Positions 54,069 to 63,194 of a stretch of 64,000 bases of DNA are shown here, in pieces. The DNA lies in NCBI RefSeq assembly GCF_005082585.1, contig NZ_CP034855.1, positions 124,001 through 188,000 of the forward strand. Reading direction: 5' to 3'. Below the pieces are notes generated by a model. That model saw nothing but the letters and a program-made list of their open reading frames with translations, did no database searches and had not been told where the DNA came from. Within the stretch, counting starts at the first letter, position 1; every line of letters begins with the position of its first letter. The position numbers were made by a program, and so were the translations under genes. The DNA is from Buchnera aphidicola (Sitobion avenae) (lineage in GTDB: Bacteria; Pseudomonadota; Gammaproteobacteria; Enterobacterales; Enterobacteriaceae).

Positions 54069-54210
54069 AAATATTTTTAGAATATAAGAAATTTTTTAAT
54101 TTAATTTTAAATCTTTATAAATATATAATGTGTTTATATTTTAATAAAACCAATATTTTTTCATGAAAATATTTTAAATATTATTTTATATAAAAAACAA
54201 CAAGAATTTT

Positions 54211-55446
54211 ATGATCAATAAAAATTATTCTTTATCTAAATGGCTCAAAAATTTAGAGAACATAAATAAAAAAACAATATTTAATCTTATCGAATTAAAA
54301 TCTCTTGCAAAAAAATTAAATTTATTAAATTCGAAGGCTTTTATTTTTACTGTTGGAGGAACTAATGGAAAGGGAACAACCTGTGCTATGTTAGAAAGGT
54401 TGCTATTAAATTCAGGTTATCAAGTAGGACTTTATACTTCTCCTCATCTTATAAACTTTGTAGAAAGAGTTCGTATTAATGGAACTGTTCTTAATGAAGA
54501 AGAGCATGTTTCTTCTTTTCAGAATATAGAATCAGTACGAAATAATGTTTCATTAACTTATTTTGAATTTATTACACTTTCTGCGTTAATACTATTTAAA
54601 AGATATTCATTAGATTTTCTTATACTAGAAGTAGGATTAGGAGGAAGGTTAGATGCTACTAACATTATAGATTCTAATATATCTATAATAACTAATATAG
54701 GTATAGATCATACTTCTTTTTTAGGAATGGATCGTGAAAGTATTGCATTTGAAAAATCTGGTATTTTTAGAAAAAACAAAATCTCTGTTATTGGAGAAAT
54801 AGATATTCCTAATTCTATGCATAAAATAGCTAAAGAAAAGAAGACAATACTAAAGAAAATTAATATAGATTGGTTTTGGGAAAAAAAAAGGGATTATTGG
54901 AACTTTATTCATTCAAATGTGCAATTATATAATTTACCTAAAACGCAAATACCATTATCAAACACAGCTATTGCGTTATCAGCTTTATATTATTCTGGAT
55001 TTAAAATTGATGAGCAAGTTGTAAGAAAGTCTATCTCTACTGTTCAAGTATTAGGTAGATTTCAGATAATTTCTACTATTCCTTATATTATTGTAGATGT
55101 GGCTCATAATCCTGACTCTGCTTTTTACCTATCTAAAAAGATAGATGAAGTTAATGTAAAAGGGAAAATATATGCAGTAATAGGTGTATTGAAAGACAAA
55201 GATATTTTAGGAATTATTGAGCCTTTAAGAAATATAATTCATTATTGGTTTGCTGCACCTTTAAAAACTATACGAACTGCTACTAAAGATCAATTAAAAA
55301 ACATATTTCCTAAAAATAATACATTTGTTTTAAATAGTATTCATGAAGCTTATAAAAAAGCATGCATATCGGCAAAAAAAGAAGATGCGATTCTAGTATT
55401 CGGTTCTTTTTCAACTGTGTCAGAATTTTTTTCTTTCAAAAGATAA
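54211..55446 (+). CDS. folC: Dihydrofolate synthase / folylpolyglutamate synthase
   Basis: Adds glutamate to dihydropteroate and to folates. 411 residues (422 in E. coli). The Mur-ligase-type P-loop GGTNGKGTTCAMLE, the YTSPHLINFVERVRING segment, LEVGLGGRLDATNI, TNIGIDHTSFLG and the C-terminal VDVAHNPDSAFYL are present. The E. coli order accD-folC-dedD-cvpA is reduced to folC-cvpA, 40 bp apart. Confidence 0.94.
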   Translation: MINKNYSLSKWLKNLENINKKTIFNLIELKSLAKKLNLLNSKAFIFTVGGTNGKGTTCAMLERLLLNSGYQVGLYTSPHLINFVERVRINGTVLNEEEHVSSFQNIESVRNNVSLTYFEFITLSALILFKRYSLDFLILEVGLGGRLDATNIIDSNISIITNIGIDHTSFLGMDRESIAFEKSGIFRKNKISVIGEIDIPNSMHKIAKEKKTILKKINIDWFWEKKRDYWNFIHSNVQLYNLPKTQIPLSNTAIALSALYYSGFKIDEQVVRKSISTVQVLGRFQIISTIPYIIVDVAHNPDSAFYLSKKIDEVNVKGKIYAVIGVLKDKDILGIIEPLRNIIHYWFAAPLKTIRTATKDQLKNIFPKNNTFVLNSIHEAYKKACISAKKEDAILVFGSFSTVSEFFSFKR

Positions 55447-55486
55447 ATATACTATAATATATAAAAAATATAATTTTGGAATATCT

Positions 55487-55940
55487 ATGTTTCTATTTGA
55501 TTATATTATAGTTTTAACTATTGTTATTTCAGTTTTTTTAGGTTTATCACGGGGTTTTTATCAAGAAATAGCTTCTTCTTATTTTTGGTTTTTTAATTTT
55601 TATTTTTTTAATAAATATGATTATTTTACTTCTTTTTTTATAAATACAGTTCAAAATATTTTTTTAAAAAAAAAATTTTCATATTAATAATGATTATTTT
55701 TTTTTTATTATAAAATATATTCTAAATTATTTTATGAAAAAAATTATTAAGGAATTTAAACTTTCTTATAAAAATATGATTTTAGGCGGATTTTTTGGAA
55801 TATTACGGGGTATATTATTAGTATTTTTCTTCCTTTTAATTTTTCATTATTTTAATGAGAAAAATTATAATTTTTATAAAAGTCATTCTATTTTAATTTC
55901 TATTTTTTTAACTTTAAAAAGTTTTTTTTATTCTTTTTAA
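55487..55940 (+). pseudogene. cvpA: Colicin V production protein homologue CvpA, frameshifted in an A10 tract
   Basis: Small inner-membrane protein; in E. coli it precedes purF. The N-terminal half (55487 on, FDYIIVLTIVISVFLGLSRG) runs into a stop at 55687 just after ten A (55666-55675). Removing one A joins it without a stop to the second frame, giving ...FHINNDYFFFIIKYILN and then ILGGFFGILRGILLVFFF, which matches the E. coli VLGVCFGALRGVLIV segment. The joined protein would have about 150 residues (162 in E. coli). Slippage could restore some full-length product; otherwise the gene is inactive. A sequencing error is also possible. Confidence 0.85.
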
Positions 55941-55955
55941 ATGTATTTAAAAAAA

Positions 55956-56001
55956 CTAAGCACATTATTAGTATAAGTTTAAAAAATTGTAGTGTGCTTA
56001 G
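55956..56001. terminator. Inverted repeat between convergent cvpA and prs
   Basis: CTAAGCACA (55956-55964) pairs perfectly with TGTGCTTAG (55993-56001) across a 28-nt AT-rich loop, between the ends of two converging genes. It is a plausible bidirectional terminator, though the loop is long. Confidence 0.55.
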
Positions 56002-56013
56002 AATTATAAATAT

Positions 56014-56961
56014 TTAATGTTCAAACATAGCAGAAATAGATTCTTCATTGCTAATTCGTCTTATTGCTTCTGCCAGCATGCCTGCTAATGTCAGTGTGCG
56101 TACGTTTGGTAGTAATTCAATTTTTTCTGATAGCGGGATAGTATCACATACGACTACTTCATCAATTACAGAGTTTTTTAAATTGGTCGGCGCATCTCCA
56201 GAAAAAATAGGATGTGTTGCATATGCAAAAACTCTTTTAGCGCCTCTTTCTTTAAGAGCTTCAGCGGCTTTACAAAGAGTTCCTCCGGTATCTATGATGT
56301 CATCAACTAAAATACAATCACGATTAGCAACATCTCCAATAATATGCATAATTTGAGATACATTGGCACGAGGTCTTCTTTTATCAATAATCGCCATATC
56401 AGTATCGTAAAGAAGCTTAGCAATGGCTCTAGCTCTTACTACTCCACCAATATCAGGAGAAACAACAATTGGGTTTTTTAATTCTCTTTGAAGCATATCT
56501 TCTAATAAAATTAAACTACCAAATACATTATCAACAGGAACATCAAAAAATCCTTGTATTTGTTCAGCATGTAAATCTACTGTTAATACACGATCTACTC
56601 CAATACTAGAAAGAAAATCAGCTACTACTTTTGCTGTTATAGGAACTCGTGCTGATCTTACTCTACGGTCTTGACGAGCGTATCCAAAATATGGTATTAC
56701 TGCAGTAATTCTACCAGCAGAGGCTCTTCTCAAAGCGTCTACCATTACAACTAATTCCATTATATTGTCATTAGTAGGTGAGCAAGTTGATTGAATAATA
56801 AAAATATCTCCGCCTCTTACATTTTCATTTATTTGAACACTTATTTCACCATCACTAAATCTACCTACTGAAGCTTTTCCTAAATTAATATATAATCTAT
56901 TTGCAATAAATTTTGCTAGTTTAGGAATAGAATTTCCAGAAAAAAGTTTCATATCAGGCAT
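56014..56961 (-). CDS. prs: Ribose-phosphate pyrophosphokinase (PRPP synthetase)
   Basis: Makes PRPP from ribose-5-phosphate and ATP for nucleotide, histidine, tryptophan and NAD synthesis. 315 residues, E. coli length, very conserved: [66 protein letters not shown] and the PRPP loop [19 protein letters not shown]. It follows ispE on the same strand (117 bp gap), as in E. coli. Confidence 0.97.
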   Translation of the reverse strand: MPDMKLFSGNSIPKLAKFIANRLYINLGKASVGRFSDGEISVQINENVRGGDIFIIQSTCSPTNDNIMELVVMVDALRRASAGRITAVIPYFGYARQDRRVRSARVPITAKVVADFLSSIGVDRVLTVDLHAEQIQGFFDVPVDNVFGSLILLEDMLQRELKNPIVVSPDIGGVVRARAIAKLLYDTDMAIIDKRRPRANVSQIMHIIGDVANRDCILVDDIIDTGGTLCKAAEALKERGAKRVFAYATHPIFSGDAPTNLKNSVIDEVVVCDTIPLSEKIELLPNVRTLTLAGMLAEAIRRISNEESISAMFEH

Positions 56962-57078
56962 AAAGAACCTTTTTTATTTTTAATGAGTAATTTTATATAT
57001 ATATCATTATAATATGTTTTATTATTAATATTTTCATAAATACATTTATATTAAAAATTTTTTAAATATAAGAATATA

Positions 57079-57938
57079 TTATTTTTTATAAAAAGTTTTA
57101 TGAAACGGTGAAATATTAACACTTTTTGCTATAAATGCTTGCATATTTTTAGGTAGTAAAGAAAAAATTTTTTGTGCAGATTTTTTACTGTTAAATTCAG
57201 AAAAAACACAAGAACCGGTGCCAGTCATTCGTGAAGGTGCATATGAAGATAACATTGAAATTAATTTTTTTATTTTAGTAAATTTTTTTCGTGCTAGATT
57301 TTCAAAATCATTACTAAAAGGTAAATTTAATAATAATTGAATCGATTTTTGAGGAGTATTTCTGGTTAAAAATGGACTTGAAAACATTTTTTTTGTTGAA
57401 ATATTAATATAAGGATATACAACTAAATACCATTTTTCTGGTTGTGAAATGGGGTGTAATATATCTCCTATTCCTTCAATAATAGCGGTCTTTCCCATAA
57501 TAAAACCAGGTATATCTGCGCCTATTTTAAGACCTAATGATGCCAGTTCTTGTAATGTATATTCTGTATGCCATAATTTATTTAAAACAATTAAAGTAGT
57601 TGCAGCATTTGAAGAACCTCCTCCTAAACCTCCTCCTATTGGTATTTTTTTTTTAAGAATATTTTTGCTCCATAATTAGAACTGCATAATTTTCCTTGAA
57701 ATAGTGCTTTTTCTTTTAATAGTTTAGCTGCAATAATAATGCTATTTTTTATATTTAAGATATTTTTCTTTTCAGTAAATAATTCAATTTTTCCTGTTTT
57801 GTTAGGAATAATTTGCAATGTATCACCATAATTAAGAAATTGAAATAAGGTTTGTATATTATGATATCCATCTTTACGTTTATCTGTTATATATAAAAAT
57901 AGATTGATTTTAGCAGGAGAAGGCCATGTATAAATCAT
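57079..57938 (-). pseudogene. ispE: 4-diphosphocytidyl-2-C-methyl-D-erythritol kinase, frameshifted in an A10 tract
   Basis: GHMP kinase of the MEP isoprenoid pathway. The 5' part from ATG 57938 ([20 protein letters not shown]) is conserved but stops at 57636 just after a run of ten A on the coding strand (plus-strand T10, 57645-57654). One extra A continues as [19 protein letters not shown], the ATP-binding glycine motif of GHMP kinases, and on to the C-terminal APSRMTGTGSCVF segment. The restored protein is about 286 residues, near the 283 of E. coli. ispH of the same pathway is intact, so loss of ispE would be surprising; slippage rescue or sequencing error are likely. Confidence 0.88.
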
Positions 57939-58147
57939 TTTGATTTTTATTAATTAATGTAAAATATTTTTTATATTAGTTTTTCTTAAAATGATATAAT
58001 CATTATAGTATATATATTTTGATTTTTACATTTTTTTAAAGTTTTTATAAAAAATATTTTTTTATGTTTTTAATTGTATCAATAATACATATATTTAATA
58101 TTAATTAAAAATTATTTTTAGAAAATACGGATTAATAGAAGGACTTC

Positions 58148-59233
58148 ATGAATAATTCTATTTTAAACAAATTAAAGTCTTTACGAAATCGTTATCAAGA
58201 AATTGAAGTCATGCTTACTCAAAAAAACATTATTTCGAATCGAGAACATTTAAAAAATTTATCTAAAGAGTATTTAAAAATTTCTGAAATTATAAAATAT
58301 TTTATTCAATGGGAACAATTAGAAATTGATATTAAAAATATTCATATTTTATTAAATGATACAGAGATGCAGAATATAGCTGAAGAAGAATTATATGTTT
58401 TAAATAAAAAAAAGAAAATTTTAGAAGAACAAATTAATAAATTGTTATTACCTGAAGATCCCAATGATAAACATAGTTGTTTTATTGAAATTCGATCAGC
58501 AACAGGTGGAGATGAATCTTCTTTATTTGCAAGTGAATTATTTAGAATGTATTCTCGATATGCTGAAAATTTTTCATGGGAAGTAGAAGTAATGAATACT
58601 AGTGAAAGTGAAAAAGGGGGCTTTAAGGAAATAATTGCAAAAATTACAGGAAAAGGTGCTTGTGGTCGTTTAAAATTTGAATCAGGTGGTCATCGTGTGC
58701 AAAGAGTACCGGAAACAGAATCACAAGGAAGAATTCATACGTCTACTTGTACTGTTGCTATTATGCCTGTAACTCCCAAAACGGAAAAAGAAGAAATTCA
58801 TTTTTCTGATTTAAAAATTGATACTTTTCGTTCTTCTGGTGCTGGAGGACAACATGTCAATACTACTGATTCAGCTATTAGAATTACTCATATTCCTACT
58901 GGTAATGTAGTTGAATGTCAAGATGAACGTTCACAACATAAAAATAAAGCGAAAGCTTTATCTATTTTATCAGCGCGTATTTATGCAGCTAAATTAGAAA
59001 AAGATCATCAGAAAAACTCTTTTATAAGAAGAACTTTATTAGGTACTGGTGCACGATCAGATAGAAATAGAACATATAATTTTCCGCAAAATAGAATCAC
59101 AGATCATAGAATTAATCTTACTATTTATAAATTAGATGAGGTATTGCAAGGAAAATTAGATTTTTTGATTGATCCAATAATTCAAGAGTATCAAGCAGAC
59201 ATGCTTTCTTCTTTATCTGAATCAGAACTATGA
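58148..59233 (+). CDS. prfA: Peptide chain release factor 1
   Basis: Terminates translation at UAA and UAG. 361 residues (360 in E. coli). N-terminal coiled-coil domain, PxT anticodon-recognition motif as [14 protein letters not shown], and the catalytic GGQ in [17 protein letters not shown], followed by [21 protein letters not shown] precedes ATG 58148. It overlaps prmC, whose product methylates the GGQ glutamine, by ATGA. E. coli hemA and lolB, normally upstream, are missing. Confidence 0.96.
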   Translation: MNNSILNKLKSLRNRYQEIEVMLTQKNIISNREHLKNLSKEYLKISEIIKYFIQWEQLEIDIKNIHILLNDTEMQNIAEEELYVLNKKKKILEEQINKLLLPEDPNDKHSCFIEIRSATGGDESSLFASELFRMYSRYAENFSWEVEVMNTSESEKGGFKEIIAKITGKGACGRLKFESGGHRVQRVPETESQGRIHTSTCTVAIMPVTPKTEKEEIHFSDLKIDTFRSSGAGGQHVNTTDSAIRITHIPTGNVVECQDERSQHKNKAKALSILSARIYAAKLEKDHQKNSFIRRTLLGTGARSDRNRTYNFPQNRITDHRINLTIYKLDEVLQGKLDFLIDPIIQEYQADMLSSLSESEL

Positions 59234-60063
59234 AAATTCAAAAATGGATAGCAAGATCTATTAGAAAATTATCTTGGGTTGATAATCCCAAATATGAGGC
59301 TGAATTTTTATTGAGTTATGTTTCAAAATGTACACGTAGCTTTATAATGAGTTATGATGATATTGAGTTGACATGTGAACAATACAAATACTTAAATCAT
59401 TTGATTGATCGTAGATCTTTAGGAGAACCAATAGCTTATATAATAGAAGAAAAAGAATTTTGGTCTTTGTCTTTATGTGTTTCATATGATACTCTTATTC
59501 CAAGACCTGATACAGAAATATTAGTAGAACAAGTGTTGTCTAAAGTCAATAGAAATTCTGCTTTAATTCTTGATTTAGGCACTGGCTGTGGAGCTATTTC
59601 TCTAGCTTTAGCAAGCATCTGTGCTAATTGGGATATTATCGGTGTTGATAAATCCGAAAAAGCTCTTTCGATAGCTCAAATTAATAAACTTAAATTAAAT
59701 TTTAAAAATGTTTCTTTTTTTTTTAGCGATTGGTTTTCGAATATAAATCAAAAGTTTAATATCATTGTAAGTAATCCTCCATATATTAGTGAAAATGAAA
59801 TTAAATTTTTTAAAAAAGATATTTTTTTTGAACCATTTGATGCACTTATATCTGGTGATAATGGATTATTAGATATTGAAAATATTATAAAACAATCTCA
59901 AAATTACTTGTTTAGTGGAGGATGGTTGTTAATAGAACATGGATGGCAACAAAAATTACAAGTACAATATTTATTTAAAAAATATAATTTTTTTGAAATT
60001 CAAACTTATCTAGATTATGGAGGTAACGATCGCGTGACAATTGGGAAAAAATATAATAAATAA
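59230..60063 (+). CDS. prmC: Release factor glutamine methyltransferase (HemK)
   Basis: SAM-dependent N5-methylation of the GGQ glutamine in RF1 and RF2. 277 residues, E. coli length. The N-terminal substrate-binding domain is followed by [18 protein letters not shown] motif [16 protein letters not shown] and catalytic VSNPPYIS. Start overlaps the prfA stop, so enzyme and substrate are translationally coupled. Confidence 0.95.
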   Translation: MKIQKWIARSIRKLSWVDNPKYEAEFLLSYVSKCTRSFIMSYDDIELTCEQYKYLNHLIDRRSLGEPIAYIIEEKEFWSLSLCVSYDTLIPRPDTEILVEQVLSKVNRNSALILDLGTGCGAISLALASICANWDIIGVDKSEKALSIAQINKLKLNFKNVSFFFSDWFSNINQKFNIIVSNPPYISENEIKFFKKDIFFEPFDALISGDNGLLDIENIIKQSQNYLFSGGWLLIEHGWQQKLQVQYLFKKYNFFEIQTYLDYGGNDRVTIGKKYNK

Positions 60064-60225
60064 AAAATGTATAATATTTTAAAAAATTTATGCAAATAGA
60101 AATGTTCTATTAACAAAAATTAAAAAAAATGTTATATTTTAATATAAAAAACATTCATTATATAAAAATTTATTTTATTGAAACTTTTATCATTTATTTA
60201 AATAAATATTACTATTACTAATAAT

Positions 60226-61035
60226 ATGAAATCTCTTTCTAATATTGATTTTTCTAAATTATCACTTTTTGAATCTATTATTGTAGCTTCTCAAGCTATT
60301 CGAGCAGATTTTCCTCTAAATTGTGTTTTATCAGAATTAAAGAATAGAATAAAAGAAGCTCAATCTTATATTGCATCTGAAAATAAACCAAATCGACAAT
60401 TAGAAAAATTGTTGGAATTGTTTTATATCCATTGGAATTTTGGTGGTGCAAGTGGTGTTTACAACCTTTCAGATGTTCTATGGATTGATAATGTGTTAAA
60501 AACCCGACAGGGTACTGCTGTATCTTTAGGTATTCTTTTTTTGCATATTGCTCAGGAATTGAAATTACCATTAAATCCTGTTGTTTTCCCTACACAACTT
60601 ATTTTAAGAACTGATTGGATCAATGAAAAAAATTGGCTGATTAATCCCTTTAATGGGGAAATATTAGATCAACATACATTAGAAGTTTGGTTAAAAGGCA
60701 ATATTAGTCCAACTGCAGAATTATATGAAAATGATCTTTATAAATCTGAATCCATTACTGTCATACGAAAAATGTTAGACACATTGAAATCTGCATTAAT
60801 GGAAGAAAAAAAAATGGAATTAGCATTAAACGTTACTAATTTATTATTGAAAATTGATCCAAACAATCCATATGAAATTCGTGATAGAGGACTAATATAT
60901 GCACAATTAGAATGTAACCATGTTGCTCTAACAGATTTAATTTACTTCGTAGAACACTGTCCTGAAGATCCAATTAGTGAAATTATAAAGATACAAATTC
61001 ATTCTATGGAACAAAAAAAAATGATATTACATTAA
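60226..61035 (+). CDS. sirB1: SirB1/YchA family protein (transglutaminase-like plus TPR)
   Basis: 269 residues, identical in length to E. coli YchA (SirB1). An N-terminal transglutaminase-like domain (GVYNLSDVLWIDNVL, RQGTAVSLGILFLHIAQ, LPLNPVVFPTQLILR, WLINPFNGEIL) is followed by a helical TPR-like tail (NPYEIRDRGLIYAQLECNHVALTDL, CPEDPISE). Function is not established. It keeps the E. coli position after prfA-prmC; sirB2 and kdsA are missing from this place. The high conservation in so reduced a genome suggests a useful role. Confidence 0.9.
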   Translation: MKSLSNIDFSKLSLFESIIVASQAIRADFPLNCVLSELKNRIKEAQSYIASENKPNRQLEKLLELFYIHWNFGGASGVYNLSDVLWIDNVLKTRQGTAVSLGILFLHIAQELKLPLNPVVFPTQLILRTDWINEKNWLINPFNGEILDQHTLEVWLKGNISPTAELYENDLYKSESITVIRKMLDTLKSALMEEKKMELALNVTNLLLKIDPNNPYEIRDRGLIYAQLECNHVALTDLIYFVEHCPEDPISEIIKIQIHSMEQKKMILH

Positions 61036-61042
61036 AAAATTT

Positions 61043-61849
61043 TTATTGTGTTACTGGCAGATTACGTTTGTGTAACGTATTTAAATATAATTTTTCAATA
61101 ATTTTTTGACTTTTAAGATCTATTTTTTTTCCTTCTAAATAAGAATCAATTACACTGTATGTAATTCCTAAAATAGATTCGTCATCTTGTTGTGGATGCT
61201 CTTCTTCTAAATCTGCCATTGGCTTTTTTAAATACAGGTGTTTTGGACAATTTAATTTTTTTAATAAAAATTGAATTTGTCTTTTGTTTAATTTGAAAAT
61301 AGGATTTATATCTGTTCCATTATCTCCATATTTTGTAAAAAACCCAGTGATGTTTTCTGCTGCATGTCCTGTTCCTACTACAAGACCTTTATTCATACCC
61401 GCAACACTATATTGTACTTTCATTCTTTCTCTGGCTTTTTCGTTTCCTTTTATATAATCTGAAATAATAATTCCTGATTGTTTTAAAGATTTTTCACTAC
61501 TTAAAACTGCTTTTTTAATGTTAATATTAAAAACTTGATCTGGACGTATAAAATTGATTGCATCTTGACAATCTTTTTCATCAGATTGAATACCATATGG
61601 CAAGCGTAATGCGATAAATTGATAAGCAGTATCTTTTGTTTCATTTCTTAAGTCTTCAATAGTTATTTGACATAATTTTGCGGTTAATGTAGAGTCTTGT
61701 CCTCCACTGATACCCACTATTAATGATTTTAAATCAAGATGTTCATGCAAATATTTTTTTAAAAAGTCGATGCAATTTTTAATCTCTATTTCCGGAATAA
61801 TTACTGGTTTTACTCCTAGAGATTTAATAATTTTGTTTTGAAGTGTCAT
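61043..61849 (-). CDS. nadE: NH3-dependent NAD+ synthetase
   Basis: Converts deamido-NAD to NAD+ with ammonia and ATP. 268 residues, about seven fewer than E. coli at the C-terminus, where the FDDFWKK tail is missing. The PP-loop [37 protein letters not shown] and [14 protein letters not shown] are intact. Two motif positions differ from the E. coli residues: GTDHAAE is GTGHAAE, and PTADLE is PMADLE. It converges on sirB1 with 7 bp between stops. Confidence 0.93.
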   Translation of the reverse strand: MTLQNKIIKSLGVKPVIIPEIEIKNCIDFLKKYLHEHLDLKSLIVGISGGQDSTLTAKLCQITIEDLRNETKDTAYQFIALRLPYGIQSDEKDCQDAINFIRPDQVFNINIKKAVLSSEKSLKQSGIIISDYIKGNEKARERMKVQYSVAGMNKGLVVGTGHAAENITGFFTKYGDNGTDINPIFKLNKRQIQFLLKKLNCPKHLYLKKPMADLEEEHPQQDDESILGITYSVIDSYLEGKKIDLKSQKIIEKLYLNTLHKRNLPVTQ

Positions 61850-61929
61850 AGTTCTTCCTAATTTTTTAAAAAATATAAACGTTTACATTAAATACTGAAT
61901 ATATTTTTTAATTTGTTTACAATAAAAAA

Positions 61930-63150
61930 ATGGATAAGAAATTGAATAATTTAATTTTGGTATTAAATTGTGGTAGTTCTTCTATAAAATTTGCGATATT
62001 AAATCCTAATAATAAAAAAAAATATTTATCTGGTTTAGTAGAGTGTCTTTATTTATCAGAAACATACATTACATGGCAGTGTCTCGGTTTAAAATATAAA
62101 AAGAAAATTGGTATAAAAATAAATCATCAAGATGCTTTAAATTTTATTATAGATCAAGTGCTGTCTCAAGAAAAAGATATTTTAAAAAATTTAATAGGTG
62201 TAGGACATAGAGTAGTACACGGAGGAACTAAAATAAAAAAATCGATTTTAATTAATGATAATGTGATTAAATGTATTCAAGATGCAGTGTCTTTTGCTCC
62301 GTTACATAATCCGGTTAATTTAATTGGCATTAAAACAATTATAAAAAAATATCCTGTTTTATCAAAAAAAAATGTAGCGGTTTTTGATACATCTTTTTAT
62401 CAAAATATGCCTGAAACATCTTTTCTTTATGCTATACCGTATAATTTTTATAAAGAACATGGTATTAGACGTTATGGGGCTCATGGTACTAGTCATAATT
62501 ATGTTGCACATAAAATGTCTTTTGTATTAAATAAAAAATTTAAACTTTTAAATATTATAATATGTCATTTAGGTAATGGAGCTTCTGTTTCTGCTGTTTG
62601 CAATGGAATATGTGTAGATACTTCAATGGGATTAACACCTTTAGAAGGTTTAGTGATGGGTACTCGAAGTGGAGATATAGATCCTTCAATTATTTTTTTT
62701 ATGAATAAAACTCTTAATTTAAGTATTGATGAAATTGAAACAATATTAACTAAAAAGTCTGGATTATTAGGTTTAAGTGGAATTAGTAGTGATTTTCGTT
62801 ATTTTGAAAAAAATTACAATATGAAACAAGATGCAAGAAGATCTGTAGATATTTTTTGTCATCGTTTATCTAAGTATATTGCTTCTTATACGTGTTTAAT
62901 GGAAAATCGTTTGGATGCGTTAATTTTTACTGGGGGGATTGGTGAAAATGTGCCTTTGATTAGAAAATTAACTCTTTCGAAATTATCTCTACTAGGTTTT
63001 AAAATTGATTCTAAACTAAATTTATTTACTATCGGAGGTAAATCAGGATTAATTACTGAGTCTTCTTCCAGTCCTGCATTCGTAATTACGACAGATGAGG
63101 AATTAGCAATAGCTCAAGAAACTAGAAACATAATAATTAATATAAAATAG
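61930..63150 (+). CDS. ackA: Acetate kinase
   Basis: Interconverts acetyl phosphate plus ADP with acetate plus ATP. 406 residues (400 in E. coli). ASKHA-fold motifs are present: VLNCGSSSIKFAI, GHRVVHGG, FDTSFYQNMPE, CHLGNGASV, DTSMGLTPLEGLVMGTRSGDIDP and FTGGIGENVPLIR. No strong Shine-Dalgarno site precedes ATG 61930. The usual partner pta follows but is broken in its N-terminal part, so the source of acetyl phosphate is uncertain. Confidence 0.95.
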   Translation: MDKKLNNLILVLNCGSSSIKFAILNPNNKKKYLSGLVECLYLSETYITWQCLGLKYKKKIGIKINHQDALNFIIDQVLSQEKDILKNLIGVGHRVVHGGTKIKKSILINDNVIKCIQDAVSFAPLHNPVNLIGIKTIIKKYPVLSKKNVAVFDTSFYQNMPETSFLYAIPYNFYKEHGIRRYGAHGTSHNYVAHKMSFVLNKKFKLLNIIICHLGNGASVSAVCNGICVDTSMGLTPLEGLVMGTRSGDIDPSIIFFMNKTLNLSIDEIETILTKKSGLLGLSGISSDFRYFEKNYNMKQDARRSVDIFCHRLSKYIASYTCLMENRLDALIFTGGIGENVPLIRKLTLSKLSLLGFKIDSKLNLFTIGGKSGLITESSSSPAFVITTDEELAIAQETRNIIINIK

Positions 63151-63194
63151 TTATTTTTTAGTATATTATACTGATGCATCAGAATGGGATAATT

